Assembly (NCBI RefSeq): GCF_963259705.1
Contig: NC_081844.1
Span: 39,311,341-39,375,340, forward strand
Origin: Myotis daubentonii
Lineage: Eukaryota; Chordata; Mammalia; Chiroptera; Vespertilionidae
Length of the DNA: 64,000 bases
Reading direction: 5' to 3'
Part shown: positions 44,400-56,440 of the stretch, one piece after another
Layout: every line of letters starts with the position of its first letter
Position numbering within the stretch: the first letter of the stretch is position 1
Translations under genes and position numbers: made by a program
The notes under the pieces: model-generated
The model's input: only the letters and a program-made list of their open reading frames with translations
Told to the model about the DNA's origin: nothing
The model's database searches: none

Positions 44400-45480
44400 T
44401 AATACAGTCACCCTTCTGAACAAACTTGCATGTAAATACAGTTTATTTCACTTGAAGCCTGTCCCGTGACTGATGGAAATTGTAGTAAAACTTCCACCTG
44501 GGTTGTCAACTACGGGAAACCTTCTTATTTATTTTTATTTGTCACAGCAGGTTAAGCTCACAAAGTCCAGGTGCTACATGGCTTTAAATCTGGACACAGG
44601 CACTGGGATCGTCTGTTGAAGGTAGTTTATTTAGGATCACTAAACATGAAGGGACTTAGCGAAATGGATTTTATCCAGCTCTGTGGGTCAGGGTGTAAAC
44701 TTAGTGTACAATGAGCAGAATTAGAAGAACACAAAAACAGTACCAATGGAACCAAGTTCAGATACACGTGCTATGATAATTCTGTTGGTTTTTTTTCTGA
44801 AGATGGTAGGGAGGAAGGGAGCAAAGAGGCAGAAAAGCAGCAGGTTACGCTGCTAATTTACCTAATTATTTACAACTTTGCTAAAGATGGCCATCCCTCT
44901 TAGCAATCTTTCTGGTTTTATGTGAATGAACACGACTGCTGCTACTAGCAGATAAGAAGTGTAAAATATAGCTCTTAATATTTTATTATTTTATATTTAT
45001 TCATTTTTATTATTTGAATCTTCAGTCCCAAGGCTCTGATTTATATATTTATTTAGAAAATACATGGTCTTCATAATTACTTTATTGTTGTTTTGTTTTC
45101 TAATGACTTCGCCTAAAATTACATGCTAATTCTTTGGTTAACATGATAATTCACTGTACAGTAAGTGAAAATATCTAATTTATCTAATTAGCCCATCATA
45201 TTTGCTATATTTTCTGTTTCCTTCCTAATGTAGCTGAAAATAAAATTATCATTCTGCCCTTGCCTACACCTCTAGCAGATGTTGTCATTCGTCCAAGTGC
45301 TTCTCCTTGTGAGTATACAACGAATTTGGCTCCAATTAATGCACAAGTAATTAAAGTTGATTTTTGTATGTTATTCTAATTTTCATCACACTATGCTTGT
45401 ATTTCAATACTTTGGTATTTCATAAGCTGTCAGCTTGTGATACATTCCAGTTATAAGAGACTTTAGTTGACTCTTGTAGG
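44400..45480. promoter_or_regulatory. Candidate non-coding constrained region, ATTA-rich
   Basis: Repeat-free, with many homeodomain-type motifs: ctgctaatttacctaattatt near 44850, ttcataattactttat near 45072, a tatctaatttatctaattag segment near 45173 and ccaattaatgcacaagtaatta near 45331. Such clustering occurs in developmental enhancers but also by chance in AT-rich DNA. Confidence 0.25.
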
Positions 45481-46285
45481 ATGTATATAAGTGCATGTAT
45501 CAAATTGACCCATCTGGATAGCACAAAATTCCCAGACAAGCCCGTTTGAACTGAGCCACTTTTGTGGTCTGCTGTAATAGTTTATTATGTCCTGTTTTAC
45601 ATTCATATTTGACATTTGCTTTCTACTTCCTGTACATCAATACAGGAATTCAGGAATCTTTTTCCACAATGCCCCTTCAACTAAGTCTACACTTGCCACT
45701 TCATACTATATGGTCCCCAAATTTGAGAGTAAAAAGAGTTAAAATTCCACTATGATTAATTCACCATAAAGAAGTTATTAACTTTTTAAAAAGTATTTTG
45801 GTCCATAATACATTATTATGTTTTAAATAAACCACTTGATATTGAGGTAAAAATTTGTATAAAATTCCCCTATACTAATAAGACTTTGTAATTCAAGATG
45901 GAATTTTGTTTTAGAATTCTAATTCCAGATATCTTCGGAAAAAGTTTAAAAGTGATGCGCAAGGAAAACTCCAACAACTCTATACATGATGCAGAAGCAA
46001 AAGTAATGAGAAAATATCAATTTCATCTAACTAGATGCCACTCTAAAAATTCTGTATTTGACAACCTGTTTATTTTAAAACTAGACATTTTTTTTTCATT
46101 TTACATTATTCACTACTTCATGATAAAGTGTGAGACTGATGAATATATGAAATAATTTTTCAATGAACAAATGAATGAGTATTATCTTGGATTCTATAAA
46201 ATAGTTTATCTATTGTCTAACCCTCCTTTTTCTCACTTATATTTCAATAATCAGTGGATTATAGTGGAAAGTTGAAATAATTATA
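45480..46285. other. No recognisable feature
   Basis: Frames 45564-45755 and 45898-46155 show no known motif. No repeat ends. Confidence 0.4.
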
Positions 46286-46289
46286 GATA

Positions 46290-46450
46290 TCTGTCTTCTT
46301 CTACTTAGCCATGTGGCCTTGACTGTGTCATTCTTCAGTTTTATTTTTCTGATAAATAGGAACAATACTATCTACTTCTTATATCTCACATGGTTAAGTC
46401 ATAATATAAACATGATGAAAGCAATTTACACCTGGAAACACTAAATGGCT
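46290..46450 (+). repeat. MIR SINE fragment
   Basis: Order ttagccatgtggccttgact, ttttatttttctgataaata, gaacaatactatctacttct and aacatgatgaaagcaattta is diverged MIR in plus sense. Confidence 0.65.
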
Positions 46451-46779
46451 ATAAGATAAATCTAATTTACATCTTAAATTCGTTTTTTGTTGTTCTTGTT
46501 GATATCCTTTGGTTTTTGTTTCCAGTAATGTAACTTAAACTGCAAGGGAGTTTCAATTATTTTCTGATTGGCACATGTCTAATTTTGTATTTCATAACCT
46601 TTGGGGATTTGTAATATCCTACAAGTGCTTTGCAGTATGTATAACTAGAATGGTACTGAAGGCATTTAACTTTGAAAATGTTGGTGTTGTTTTATGATAC
46701 TTCCTTGGGCGTGGGAGAGAGAGTATGTAACTGAGAGAATGTAACTAACCGAAGTGTTTTGTGATTTAGAAGTAACGCT

Positions 46780-47110
46780 CCAGACTTTTTCTATCCTCCC
46801 TGACCCCCACCTCATTCCCACCCCCAACACTTTTGTGGACAGAACAGAAAGTCACATTGACCACTCACTTTGTTAAATCGTCTATCATTTCCCTGGCAAG
46901 TTAAATTGGCCGATGTATACGATGAATTGGAGCTGAGGCCGTCACTTCTCTTTGAAGCCCCAGGCATTTGTTGCCAAATAAACTGACTGAATTAGTGAGT
47001 CCCCATGTAATTTATGATTTTTCATTTACTTGACTTATTTCCATGATGATTGGAGATTAGTCCATTTTAAGGAAGACAAGAGAAATTGGGTTTAAGAAAC
47101 ATTAAAACTA
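46780..47110. promoter_or_regulatory. Candidate conserved non-coding element
   Basis: A repeat-free block retaining CpGs (gttaaatcgtctatc, ttggccgatgtatacgatga, gaggccgtcacttctc) and a gttgccaaataaactgactg segment. It resembles constrained non-coding DNA. No open frame of note. Confidence 0.28.
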
Positions 47111-48040
47111 GACCAAAAAAGCATACCAAGATCAAGTAGTTCAAAGTTATGGTGACAGATTGTCCTTAACTCATGCCCCACTTAAGAAAGAGAAAAACAC
47201 TTTTTTGGGGAGCTAAAATGTGTGCTTGCAGAATTTTTATTTTTATTTTATGCATAGAGGGATTAACGTCTTGAGTTCCATATACACTTAAAGTCACAAA
47301 CCCTTGGTTATACGGGGTTTACAGTTTAAAATGTGAAAAACTCCTAGCATTTATAGTTGGAGCTACGCCTGCTCAGGGATTAAGGTTTGAAGGCCGCAGT
47401 GATGTCACTGGATTAGCGTTAGGAAGATACATTTTGGTTAAGACTGAAACCAATGCCAAGTACATGACTCCAAAATTTATGATTGAACTCTAGACTGCCT
47501 ACAGATTCATGAATCCCAAATTTATGATTGAACTCACGACTTTCCATCTACAGATTTAAGTGCATGCGCTAATAAATAAAGACTCCTCAACCTCCAAGTA
47601 GGTTCAGTGGCCGTCAATGTGCAGTTACCATTTAAAATACTGATCCAAGCATAGCCAATGCAATGACATTGTGTCCTGGCTGTGTGTGGGTTAGGGTACT
47701 GTACCACTTCAGAGACCATTTAAAATATTAATGTCTATAAAATTATATAAATTCGAATTTGAGTACATCCATTTTATTATAGGCCATTTCATTTGTTAAC
47801 ATTTTGTTAGAATTTACTTTCTTAACTTTTCTCTCTTTTTGTTGTAAGTCTCAAGAAATAGTAACAAGACTGTTCCCTTTGGGAGGAAATTCCAAATTCA
47901 AATGCAGATATTCCTTGACTTTTACTCAAAGATTATGTTTCCTTGATTTTTTTAATCTTAAAATTTTGAGTCCAGTGTTGGGATAATGCCAGATATCTGG
48001 ACGAGAAGATCAGTCATCCAGATGTTTCATCTCTGTAGTA
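47110..48040. other. No recognisable repeat family; contains a short tandem duplication
   Basis: Two diverged copies of a about 46-49 bp unit lie head to tail at 47463-47508 and 47509-47557, sharing aatttatgattgaactc. Otherwise nothing identified. Confidence 0.5.
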
Positions 48041-48044
48041 ACAA

Positions 48045-48420
48045 ATAGCTCTACACTGGCCTTCAAGGCCCTTCATCACTTTGATCCAGCTTACATTTTT
48101 CTTTATGCTCCAATTTTCCCCAAGTAATAATCTGTAGCTCAGCAAATCTGGGAAATTTATTCTCATGCCTCCTCCATTCTTTAGTTTAATTTTCTTTGCT
48201 CCAGGTTGCCTGCATTTAATTTTGTCTACCAGCACACATGGCTTCCTCCCTTGTTCTCTGACCATTGTACATTGAGATATTTGTCACATACCTTGTTCCA
48301 TGATGACTGTGTGTTTATTATAGACCTCTGTTGGAGGCTATGGGCTACCATGCCTTCTATAATCTTGTATTTTTCCCTATATCTAGCATATAGAAAATGT
48401 TCAATAAGTATTTATAACAT
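48045..48420 (+). repeat. LINE-2 3' region
   Basis: Blocks actggccttcaaggcccttc, atcactttgatccagcttac, ttctctgaccattgtaca and a terminal gcatatagaaaatgttcaat / aagtatttataac. LINE-2 in plus orientation. Confidence 0.65.
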
Positions 48421-48636
48421 TGTCCATTTAACAAATAATAAACAAAAAATTGGTTGATCAATACGTTGTTTTACCTATTTATTTTTTCTTATGGTAAACA
48501 ATTTCAGGTCTCATCGATTCCTTCTCTAGTGCATCTTTAAAATTTAATAGGCAAACTAATATCTATATTTAGGGTATATAATATAAACAAATGCAAATTT
48601 GAAAAGTGGGAGGCAACAGATATAATTCAAGTGTTT

Positions 48637-48867
48637 GTTTTTTTATTTTTTAAAATATATTTATTTATTGATTTCAGAGAGGAAGGAAGAAGGAGAGAGA
48701 GATAGAAACATCAATGATAAAAGAGAATCATTGATTGGCTGCCTCCTGCACACCCCCTATTGGGGATCGAGCCTGCAACCCAGGCATGTGCCCTTGGCTG
48801 GAATCGAACCTGGGACCCTTTAGTCTGCAGGCCGACACTCTATCCACTGAGCCAAACCAGCTAGGGC
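48637..48867 (-). mobile_element. Ves-type SINE (inverted), well preserved
   Basis: Reads atttatttattgatttcaga, ggctgcctcctgcacacccc, tattggggatcgagcctgca, ggcatgtgcccttggctgga, atcgaacctgggacccttta and ctgagccaaaccagctaggg. Target duplication aattcaag[t/g]gttt at 48624-48636 and 48868-48880 has one mismatch. Confidence 0.95.
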
Positions 48868-48880
48868 AATTCAAGGGTTT

Positions 48881-51475
48881 TAATTTAATGAAGTTGCAGA
48901 TAGCCATTTTTATTAATTTATAAAATTGTAAAATGAGAAAGAAGTGGTTGCTGAACTCTTTAATAATTTCCAAAGTTAGAGATTTAAAAAAAATATTGAG
49001 ACAACCAAAGGGCTTGGGTGTCATAACTGAGTAAAAGTATAATATAGAAGCATTGGTTTAGGATGGGCTTCTTTCTTGTCTTCAAAAATTTTGTTTTTAA
49101 AAGGAAATGTTAGAACATTTTAAAACTATTTCCCAGCTGACACAGATTTGTCTTAATCCATATAATATTGTGCCCCAAATGACCATCTAGCTTCCCAAAA
49201 TATATTTTCCATTTTCAATACTATTTTCCCCTCTCTCTGCTGCTTTTCCTGGCCAGAAGCAAGTAAGTATTGGACCTTACATTTCTGATGAGAAGTGATA
49301 TTACAGCAACTTCTCACACAATGAGGAGCCTCCCACTTCTTCAATACATTGCATTTCTCTTCTCCAGGTCAGCACTCTTTACCCTTGGAGGGTCTTCATT
49401 CCCTAATGGCCTTCCCAAGCCAACCACCCAAGCTCACTTTTACTTGTTAAAGAGACCATGTGTGTCTCATTTTTCTAGTCATGGAAACAGATCACCAGTG
49501 AGTTCTTTTGCTTGGGAGTGAAGAGGCATGATGGGTTACTTCTAGCTACAACCCTCGAGTAAGTTATTTAATCTCTTAGTATTTATCACATACGTTAAAC
49601 ATTCTAAAATTAAAAGGTTCATTTCACAATTTAAAAATTTAATCTAATATTGTATTTTCGTAGTTTTTTCTCCCAGAGTTGCTTTTTGTAAAGGGAGAAA
49701 AGTAAGCTAAGTCTAGAGTGAGGGCTATTTCATTACACTTTTCTACCAAGTAATAAACCATGGAAACTTTTAAAGGCACATTTTATTTAAAATTTTTTAG
49801 TTATAATTTATTTGTGTAATAGTAGTTTAAGTGTTGCATTCAATGTCATTAGTTCATCTCTCTACTTTGTAATATGGGTCTCTATATACTGTGTTCAGCC
49901 ACAGTATGTTTTGTATATTCAAAGCGCCTGTTTACAGGGCCACTTGTTTTACAGTCTTCATTGCATCTATTTATTTATTCTAGTGACTGTCATAACCTTC
50001 TATTTTGAGGGCACGTTAGAGGCTAATGTGCACTTTGCAATGTCTGCCCTTTGATGTCTATTTACTTTTGTGTGATTTGGTTCCAGTCTCTTACGTAGAA
50101 AACGTTTGCCTATAGTTTTAGTTCCCCCAGGCTGTATCCATTTTAATTTTTAATATAGCGAGTGCTGATCTTATCTCTTTATTTTCTGGTTCTCACTGCT
50201 TGATAACTAATGTAGGTCATCTCTCATGTCCCTGAGAGAGAGATAACTAATTCTTTGATGTATAATTACTGGTACTACCTCCCCCTCCTTCCCTCTTTTT
50301 TACTTAATCTCTCCTCTTCTTTCTTTTTCTCTTCCTTTTCCTTCACCTATTTCTTCTCTTATACCTCCTCTTCCTTTAGTTATATGTGTGTTGTGTGTGG
50401 GAATTTTTGTTGTTGTTGTTGTTTAAACAGTACAAAGTATTTCATTTTCATTTTCTTACTTAATTCTTATATTTTAATCCCACTTCGGATCATGTTATCT
50501 TTAAGGTCCCATTTGTAAGAAGTCTTATTATAAATCCCTAATGTCATAATGTCTGTTTTTGATAGTATCTCCTATTTATAATTTATAGGTTCTTCAAAAT
50601 TCTTTTGCAATATTTGCAGCAAATATGATCTCTGATGATTTCTTAGTTGCTGGTGTGCTCATTTTATAACTGTTTTAGATCTCATTTCGCCATATTATTG
50701 CCAGTAACACTTTGGGATCACAAACTTTGTAGCACATTATGTTTGGGTAGGACTTGAGGGAGAGACATAGATTTCCCACATGGCATTTCCTCTTGATTCT
50801 TAACTGGATTTCAGGTTCCATTTTAAGTACTAAGGACATTTTAAGGAAATTGATCAGGCTCAATGGATTCTTTTTTAATTCTTACTTAGATATAAATTAT
50901 TAAACATGTAATATTTTCACTGCAGAGAGACTCTAGAGTTTTCCATCCAAGGTTCGTGTTTTGCTAATGTTGCTGGGGTTTACCATGTAATTTGAAGATA
51001 CCCAGATTGTCAACATTAACTAATTTACTGTGAATTAATGTTTCTCAATTTGTGGAGATACAACACTTAGGAAACATTCACCAAAATTACTGGGGAGCTT
51101 GATCGACATTTAATGGACAAGACTGTTTCATGCTAAAAGTTCTGTAATACATGGGCCAATCCTGAAAATAATTAATTATTCTGAACAAAATGTCAGGAGG
51201 GTCTTCTTTAAACACTGAAGAGTCTTGTTCCAGTTTTGCTGGAATGTAGATACATTAGAGACCTGAAAGAAGGGCTGTAATATATCAGTTACTGATTTAT
51301 CAAACAAATGAATTTAGGGGGGATAACCAGAAACTAGTTTTACTTATTTATTTTCTGCCATGGTGTTTCACAACTTACTTTTCCCCACAACTGAAATGAC
51401 TCTCAGGCCTGATTCCTTAACTTATATACAGTCTTCAAAAATAGAAAGACTGGTCTAGTCAAGGGCAATATCAAA
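48881..51475. other. No recognisable feature; long unique AT-rich stretch
   Basis: No element ends were found over 2.6 kb. A (GTT)n tract lies at about 50408-50425 and a CT-rich stretch at 50280-50380. Open frames at 49270-49521, 49812-50054 and 50255-50518 are low complexity or motif-free. Very old L1 sequence may be present at 49800-50700 but I could not place it. Confidence 0.4.
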
Positions 51476-51478
51476 ATT

Positions 51479-51919
51479 CTAAGCTTTTACCCAATTTAAA
51501 TTTTTCCTTTCCAGCAGCTCATGTCTGACACAAGTTGGGAAGACTGTGGTGGGGGACGTGAACACAATTAATTTGTTCTCTTTCACACCACTTCCTTCCC
51601 CACTTGCTGACTGCTCTTTGTATAGATATGATCGGGTATAGGTGCCCATGTTGCTTAGAGAACATCTAGAACTGACTTTCTTAGGGTATCCCCATTGGGA
51701 ATCATGCCTAAAGCCTTCTTTCTTCCTATCTGTGAGTCTCCATTCTGCATCTTGGTTTCCTGTGGTCCATCCATTTATTAGATCAAGTTGGTCTTCCAAA
51801 GTGATCTTTTTGAGTGGAATAATTTTTAATGCATCCCAGGCTAGTTTATTATTGCAAGAGTCACATCTGGTCCATAAATACCTTTGTTCTACTGCAGTTC
51901 GAAGGTAATTACTTCCCAC
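51479..51919 (-). other. Unrecognised open frame, longest outside repeats
   Basis: The minus-strand frame extends about 146 codons from a GTG, and about 25 codons further upstream (DSHQKKYDGESLAEIGSTRE) to a TAG. It contains YLWTRCDSCNNKLAWDALK and LEDQLDLINGWTTGNQDAEW, and ends at TAG/TAA-rich sequence. The composition is polar and protein-like rather than low complexity. I recognise no family. The position just after gagtaatgtag could be a splice acceptor, but the pyrimidine tract is weak. It may be an exon, a retrocopy remnant, an old ERV piece or chance. Confidence 0.2.
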
Positions 51920-53170
51920 TGCAATCCTTTCTCTGGTGCTGCCAATTTCAGCCAGGCTTTCACCGTCATATTTCTTCTGGTGAGAGTCCTACATTACTCA
52001 AGACCAGAGTGAGTGTCTTAAGGTCCCCTCTTCCACTCAGCTTTGCTCCTGAGAAGCTTAGAATACTGACACCCTTCTCCAACACACTTTACACTCTCAA
52101 AATTTTCAGTCTTAAATTTTATGCTCTGAAATTGAATAATGGGCAAAGGCTACAAAAAACTAATGTACTTCTTTGCGAGTGTGGCTTATGTGGTCTCATA
52201 CTTTGCTTTAGGATTGGTGGTAGTTGCCCCCCCACACACACACTTATTCTCAGATTTGGGGGTTTTGTCAAAAACAGACTGAAAGTGTCCCATTTAACAG
52301 CCTGTTTATTATTAATTATCAGTTTGTCATGCAGTTTATCATCAAGTTTATGCAAGGAACTCGGTGATCAACGTCTACATGAGAAATAGCATGTTGGTAA
52401 TAGGTAGTAGTATTTACTCACATGATAGCGTATGTATGGTTTGACTTCAGGAATGCTAGCCAAAGTCAAAATGGCTTATATATATATGTTTCCTTTGATA
52501 AATGATTCTCCCTTTTTATAGTTCAGCCAGATTATTAAGGGTTGGAAGTTCTAGGCATGAGTCAATAGAACTCCTTCCCTAGGTTTGTGCTAGTTTTGTC
52601 ATGTTAGGCCAGCAGAACCAGACTCAAAACCCTCCAATGAGTTAAACCCCAACAGCTGGATTTCAGAGACGAGCTGTAGAGAGACCAGCTGTACATGCCA
52701 GCACAAGGCATGAGATGCAGGATGGTCCCTTCAGTAATAGGAACATGAGGATCTCTGCTGAACACAGCAGAACACCAGGAGCATGGGCAGAGACTCAGAT
52801 AAATAGGTAGTAGGTAATATGGATGCCCAATATTCATAAAGTCATGGGTGCTCTCTTAATCCAGTTTTGCTAGAAAATAGAGCCTGATTAGTCACCTCAG
52901 ACTGACATAACAAAACAACATATATACTAATCCAGAAATGTATCATTTTGTATGATTTGATCTGCCTTCCATGATGATCTGCCTTGAACATGAATTATAT
53001 TTTCCTTTTGTAATTGCAATTATATTTTCCTTTCCATTGAAGTGCAGTGTCATAGTGTAGAGAATCAATGGATTATTCAAGGCCCAGTACAACGCATAGT
53101 ACTTGAGGTACAGATTAAGAAATCAATAAACACTTATTGAATAAATTAATGATTTAACTTGTAATTATAT
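51920..53170. other. No clear feature; possible LINE-2/MIR 3' tail at 53030-53160
   Basis: The last 130 bp (gattattcaaggcccagtac, then aataaacacttattgaataa) look like a retroposon 3' end in plus sense. A short (CA)n occurs at 52228-52243. The rest is unassigned. Confidence 0.3.
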
Positions 53171-53175
53171 ATATA

Positions 53176-53667
53176 CTAGAGGCCCGGGGCACAAAAATTT
53201 GTGCACCAGCAGGGAGAGGGGAGGCTGTTCCTCAGCCCCACTCACAGTCTGGGACCCCTCGGGAGATAACCACCTGCTGGCTTAGGCCCACTCCCCAGGT
53301 GGCAGATGGCACGCCTGGATCCCTAGGTGCCTGCCCCTCCTCCCTGGGTTGCGCACAGGGCAGGGCCGTTTGGGGGGTTGTGGCGCATCCCCGTCTCGCT
53401 CAGTGCAGGGCCAATGGAGGGTTGGGGCTCCGTCCCAGGTCGCACACGGGATGCCTGGGCGGGCCAGTGGATCGCTGCTGTCCCACCTGGCCCCAGGTCG
53501 CAGATAGTAGGCCTGGATTGCAGCAGGGCAGGCGGAATGGCGCTGTCCCGCCCTGCCTGCAGTATGCAAATTAGCCGTCATCTTTGTTGGCGGTTAATTT
53601 GCATATTGTGATGATTAGCCAATGGGAGGCGTAGTGAAGGTATGGTCAATTACCATGTTTGTCTGTT

Positions 53668-53675
<8 letters not shown>
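53176..53675 (-). mobile_element. Non-autonomous Helitron (HeliBat-like), inverted
   Basis: In plus orientation it starts ctagaggcccggggcacaaa, the complement of a 3' end with CTAG and a hairpin (arms 53189-53195 and 53198-53204), after a flanking A. A second hairpin (arms 53566-53577 and 53591-53602, one mismatch) brackets a gcaaattagccg motif. It runs through a ccaatgggaggcgtagtgaa block and a atggtcaattaccatg palindrome. The 5' terminus merges with a (TA)n tract and cannot be read. The frames across its GC-rich body are not genes. Confidence 0.88.

Positions 53676-53712
<37 letters not shown>
53676..53712. repeat. (TA)n microsatellite
   Basis: About 18 TA units between a Helitron 5' end and an L1 3' end. 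Confidence 0.93.
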
Positions 53713-53715
<3 letters not shown>

Positions 53716-53870
53716 ATTAAATTTATTGGGGTGATAGGTCAACATGAACATATAGATTTCAGATGTGGGTTTCTATGTTACAAGATCTGTATAGTCCACA
53801 CGTGTGCCCATCACCCAAAGCCAGATCTCTTCCTGACACCATATTGTAATTATATTTTTGAGAACTTTTC
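53713..53870 (-). repeat. LINE-1 3' UTR fragment (inverted)
   Basis: attaaatttattggggtgat, atttcagatgtgggtttct, then cacgtgtgcccatcaccca and aaagccagatctcttcctga match the inverted extreme 3' end of mammalian L1. Confidence 0.75.
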
Positions 53871-54037
53871 TCTCTGTTACCTTTTTCCTTTTGGTGAATC
53901 TAACAGTGTAGTCCTGAAACTTTCAGTGTCTGCAGAATTCTTTTTGACTGGCCTTAATAGAGCTACTTTTCCCTAAGCAGCTGATTAGGAATCTCATAAA
54001 TCTATGAATGGCCTCTAGATTTCTGTAGTTCCTAGGT

Positions 54038-54440
54038 CAGGGGTGGGCAACCCCTGGCACACGTGCCAAACATGGCATGCAAGTAACTTTTGCTGGCACG
54101 CGAAACCCTCTCTTATAATCTTCCATTTACAATTTTTTCTTAATATCGACTTTTTTATTTTTCAGATAAATTCAGTGTAGGTGCATCTTAAATAAATAAA
54201 TAATTTTACATAACATGTATACATTAAAAAAATAAATGTATTTTTTATCATCATATACTGTGTTTTTGTTGCTAGAATGAATTTTATTATTTCTTCAAGG
54301 TTCTTCACATACATACGCCTTAAGAGATATCAAGTAGGCATAACATGTTCTCAAAAAATTAGGGTTGGCACGCAGAAGAATTTTGAGTCAGAGATTTTGC
54401 TGGTTTTGGCTCGCACTCACAAAAAGGTTGCCCACCCTTA
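54038..54440. mobile_element. Non-autonomous hAT element (family C)
   Basis: Left end caggggtgggcaacccctgg, right end aaaggttgcccaccctta, an inverted repeat of about 15 bp with a decayed right tip. Flanks tcctaggt (54030-54037) and ttctgggt (54441-54448) match at six of eight positions, consistent with an old 8-bp duplication. 403 bp, AT-rich interior, no transposase. Confidence 0.78.
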
Positions 54441-54448
54441 TTCTGGGT

Positions 54449-55112
54449 CCTTGGAATTTTTGTTTCTCATTTAGATTTATTCTTCATATAAAGAAAGAGA
54501 AGAGAGAGAGGAAGAAAGAGAGACTACTTTTCAAACATTTAATAAGGAAAAGATCCTCAACCTCATTCCACACTCCAGAGTGCTTGGTATATACTAGTAA
54601 CCTTATAGACTTTTCTAGGTGTAGCTATACATGCACATACACAAATATAATAGTTACAATAATGGAATAATATTATGCCAATTATATGGTAATAATTTAG
54701 TATTATGTAATGAACTTGTACCATATTAGTGCATCCATGGCTATCGAATCAATGCATGAACATGGATTACCTTTTTAAAATAGTACATAGTCCATATAAA
54801 AGAAAGTATCATTTTCTCTGTTTCTTACTACACCTTTACCCAAGTTCAAACTCGAGGTCACAACTAATAATAATTTCCGATTTTAGTCTAGATATCTTTA
54901 AACTTGTGAAAAACCTTATTATACCTCTGATTCCTGGTTAGTTTTAGTTAATATTTGTTTACTCTCCTCTATGAAAGTATTAGGAATTAACACATACCAA
55001 ATATCTTTTCTTTCTATTGACCTTTAAATTTTGTTGTTTTTCATTCTTTAAGTTGCTTTCTTTATGTTATTAAAATATGCACTACATTTTCTGTTTCTTT
55101 ATTACTTTTAGT
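54449..55112. other. No recognisable feature
   Basis: A GA-rich patch lies at 54492-54520. Otherwise unique-looking AT-rich DNA. Confidence 0.4.
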
Positions 55113-55721
55113 CAGTAGTCATACCTGATAACAAATTTTAGTCAGTGATGGACTGCATATACAAGGGTGGTCTCATTATAATCTTAAAATGGAGCTGGAA
55201 ATTTCTATCACCTAGTGACGTCATAGTGCAATGTCATAGTGCAAAGCATTATGTATTTGTTATGAGTCTGGTGTAAGCAAACCTACTGCATGGTCAGGTA
55301 TATGAAATATGCAGATACACTTGTGTGCAGTACATAATATTTGATAATGATAATAAATGTTATTGGTTTATGTATTTACTAAACCATAGTTTTACTATAA
55401 TTTTAAGTGTACTCTTTCTACTTATTAAAAAAAATGCTTGCTGTAAAACAGTATGCTGTGTTATGCCGGCAGCAGCCTGATACATCTCATGTTTACTGCA
55501 TCATTTGATTGCATCATTTTCTCTTGCTTGATTTAATTTTGTGTTGTTTTGCACAGTAACATGCTGTACAGGCATGCAGCCTGGGAGCATTAGACTATAG
55601 CATATAGCCTGCATGGGTAGTGGGCAATACCATCTAGGTTTGTATCAGTGTACTCTGTGATACACACACAATGAGAAAATTGCCTAATGATGTATTCTCG
55701 TCATTAAGCAGTACATGACTG
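55113..55721. mobile_element. Tigger/pogo-like DNA transposon fossil, internally deleted
   Basis: Left part has gtcagtgatggactgcatat, acaagggtggtctcattata and a tcacctagtgacgtcatagt segment. Right part has acagtaacatgctgtacagg, accatctaggtttgtatcag, and ends gtcattaagcagtacatgactg. The ends are degenerate inverted repeats. This is the layout of a mammal-wide Tc1/mariner (Tigger-type) element. The coding middle is deleted. Confidence 0.65.
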
Positions 55722-56150
55722 CATTGCATCATTTCAAAGGATATTAAAACACATTCACTCACTCTCCCCTTATCCTTCCCCCTTCTACTTATCGTTTTTG
55801 TTGTTATATTATAATTGTTGGGATTATAATATTCAATTATATTCTGTGATCCTAATTAGATTTTTGTACCTTTGTGTAAGTTAAAGCATAAAATTAAAAT
55901 CTTCCAAATGATACTAAATTGATATAGAAGGAAATGTGTTTCTACTGAAACTTTGTGTATTCATGGAGAATTTCTAAGGCCAAGGCTAATAAATCTTTCT
56001 ATTTCAAAATGTCTTCTTCTTGTCTTCTCAATCTTTCTCAGTTGGCACAGTATCTTGAAGCTTACATCACCCTTTCTTTAAATATAATACAAGTTAATTT
56101 TTAAATGAATAGATTTTACTTTTTTAACATAATTTTTAGGTTTATAGAAA
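55722..56150. other. No recognisable feature
   Basis: AT-rich. No recognised repeat or gene. Confidence 0.4.
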
Positions 56151-56199
56151 ATTGAGTAGATAGTACAGAAAGAGCCTATTTGCCGTTTGGGTTAGTATT

Positions 56200-56393
56200 A
56201 TCAAACTGTTCATATAGATCATATGATTATCTACCTGGATTCAGAGAAGGCATTTAACAAAAAAAACATTCACTTTTATTTTAAACACTCAGCAATATAG
56301 GAATTATTTTAATTAATTATCCTTTCTTTCTTACTTTTATTATATATGTAGATATCTATATGAATATCTATCTATCATCTGTCTATCTATCTG

Positions 56394-56440
<47 letters not shown>

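Noticed and set aside
51642..52389. Plus-strand open frames of 88 and 186 codons
   Set aside because: They overlap the unrecognised minus-strand frame, have low-complexity serine/leucine stretches (LSCSLSSSL) and no recognisable motif.
53282..53611. Overlapping 91-99 codon frames on both strands
   Set aside because: They reflect the GC-rich interior of a Helitron. Simultaneous open frames on both strands argue against coding.
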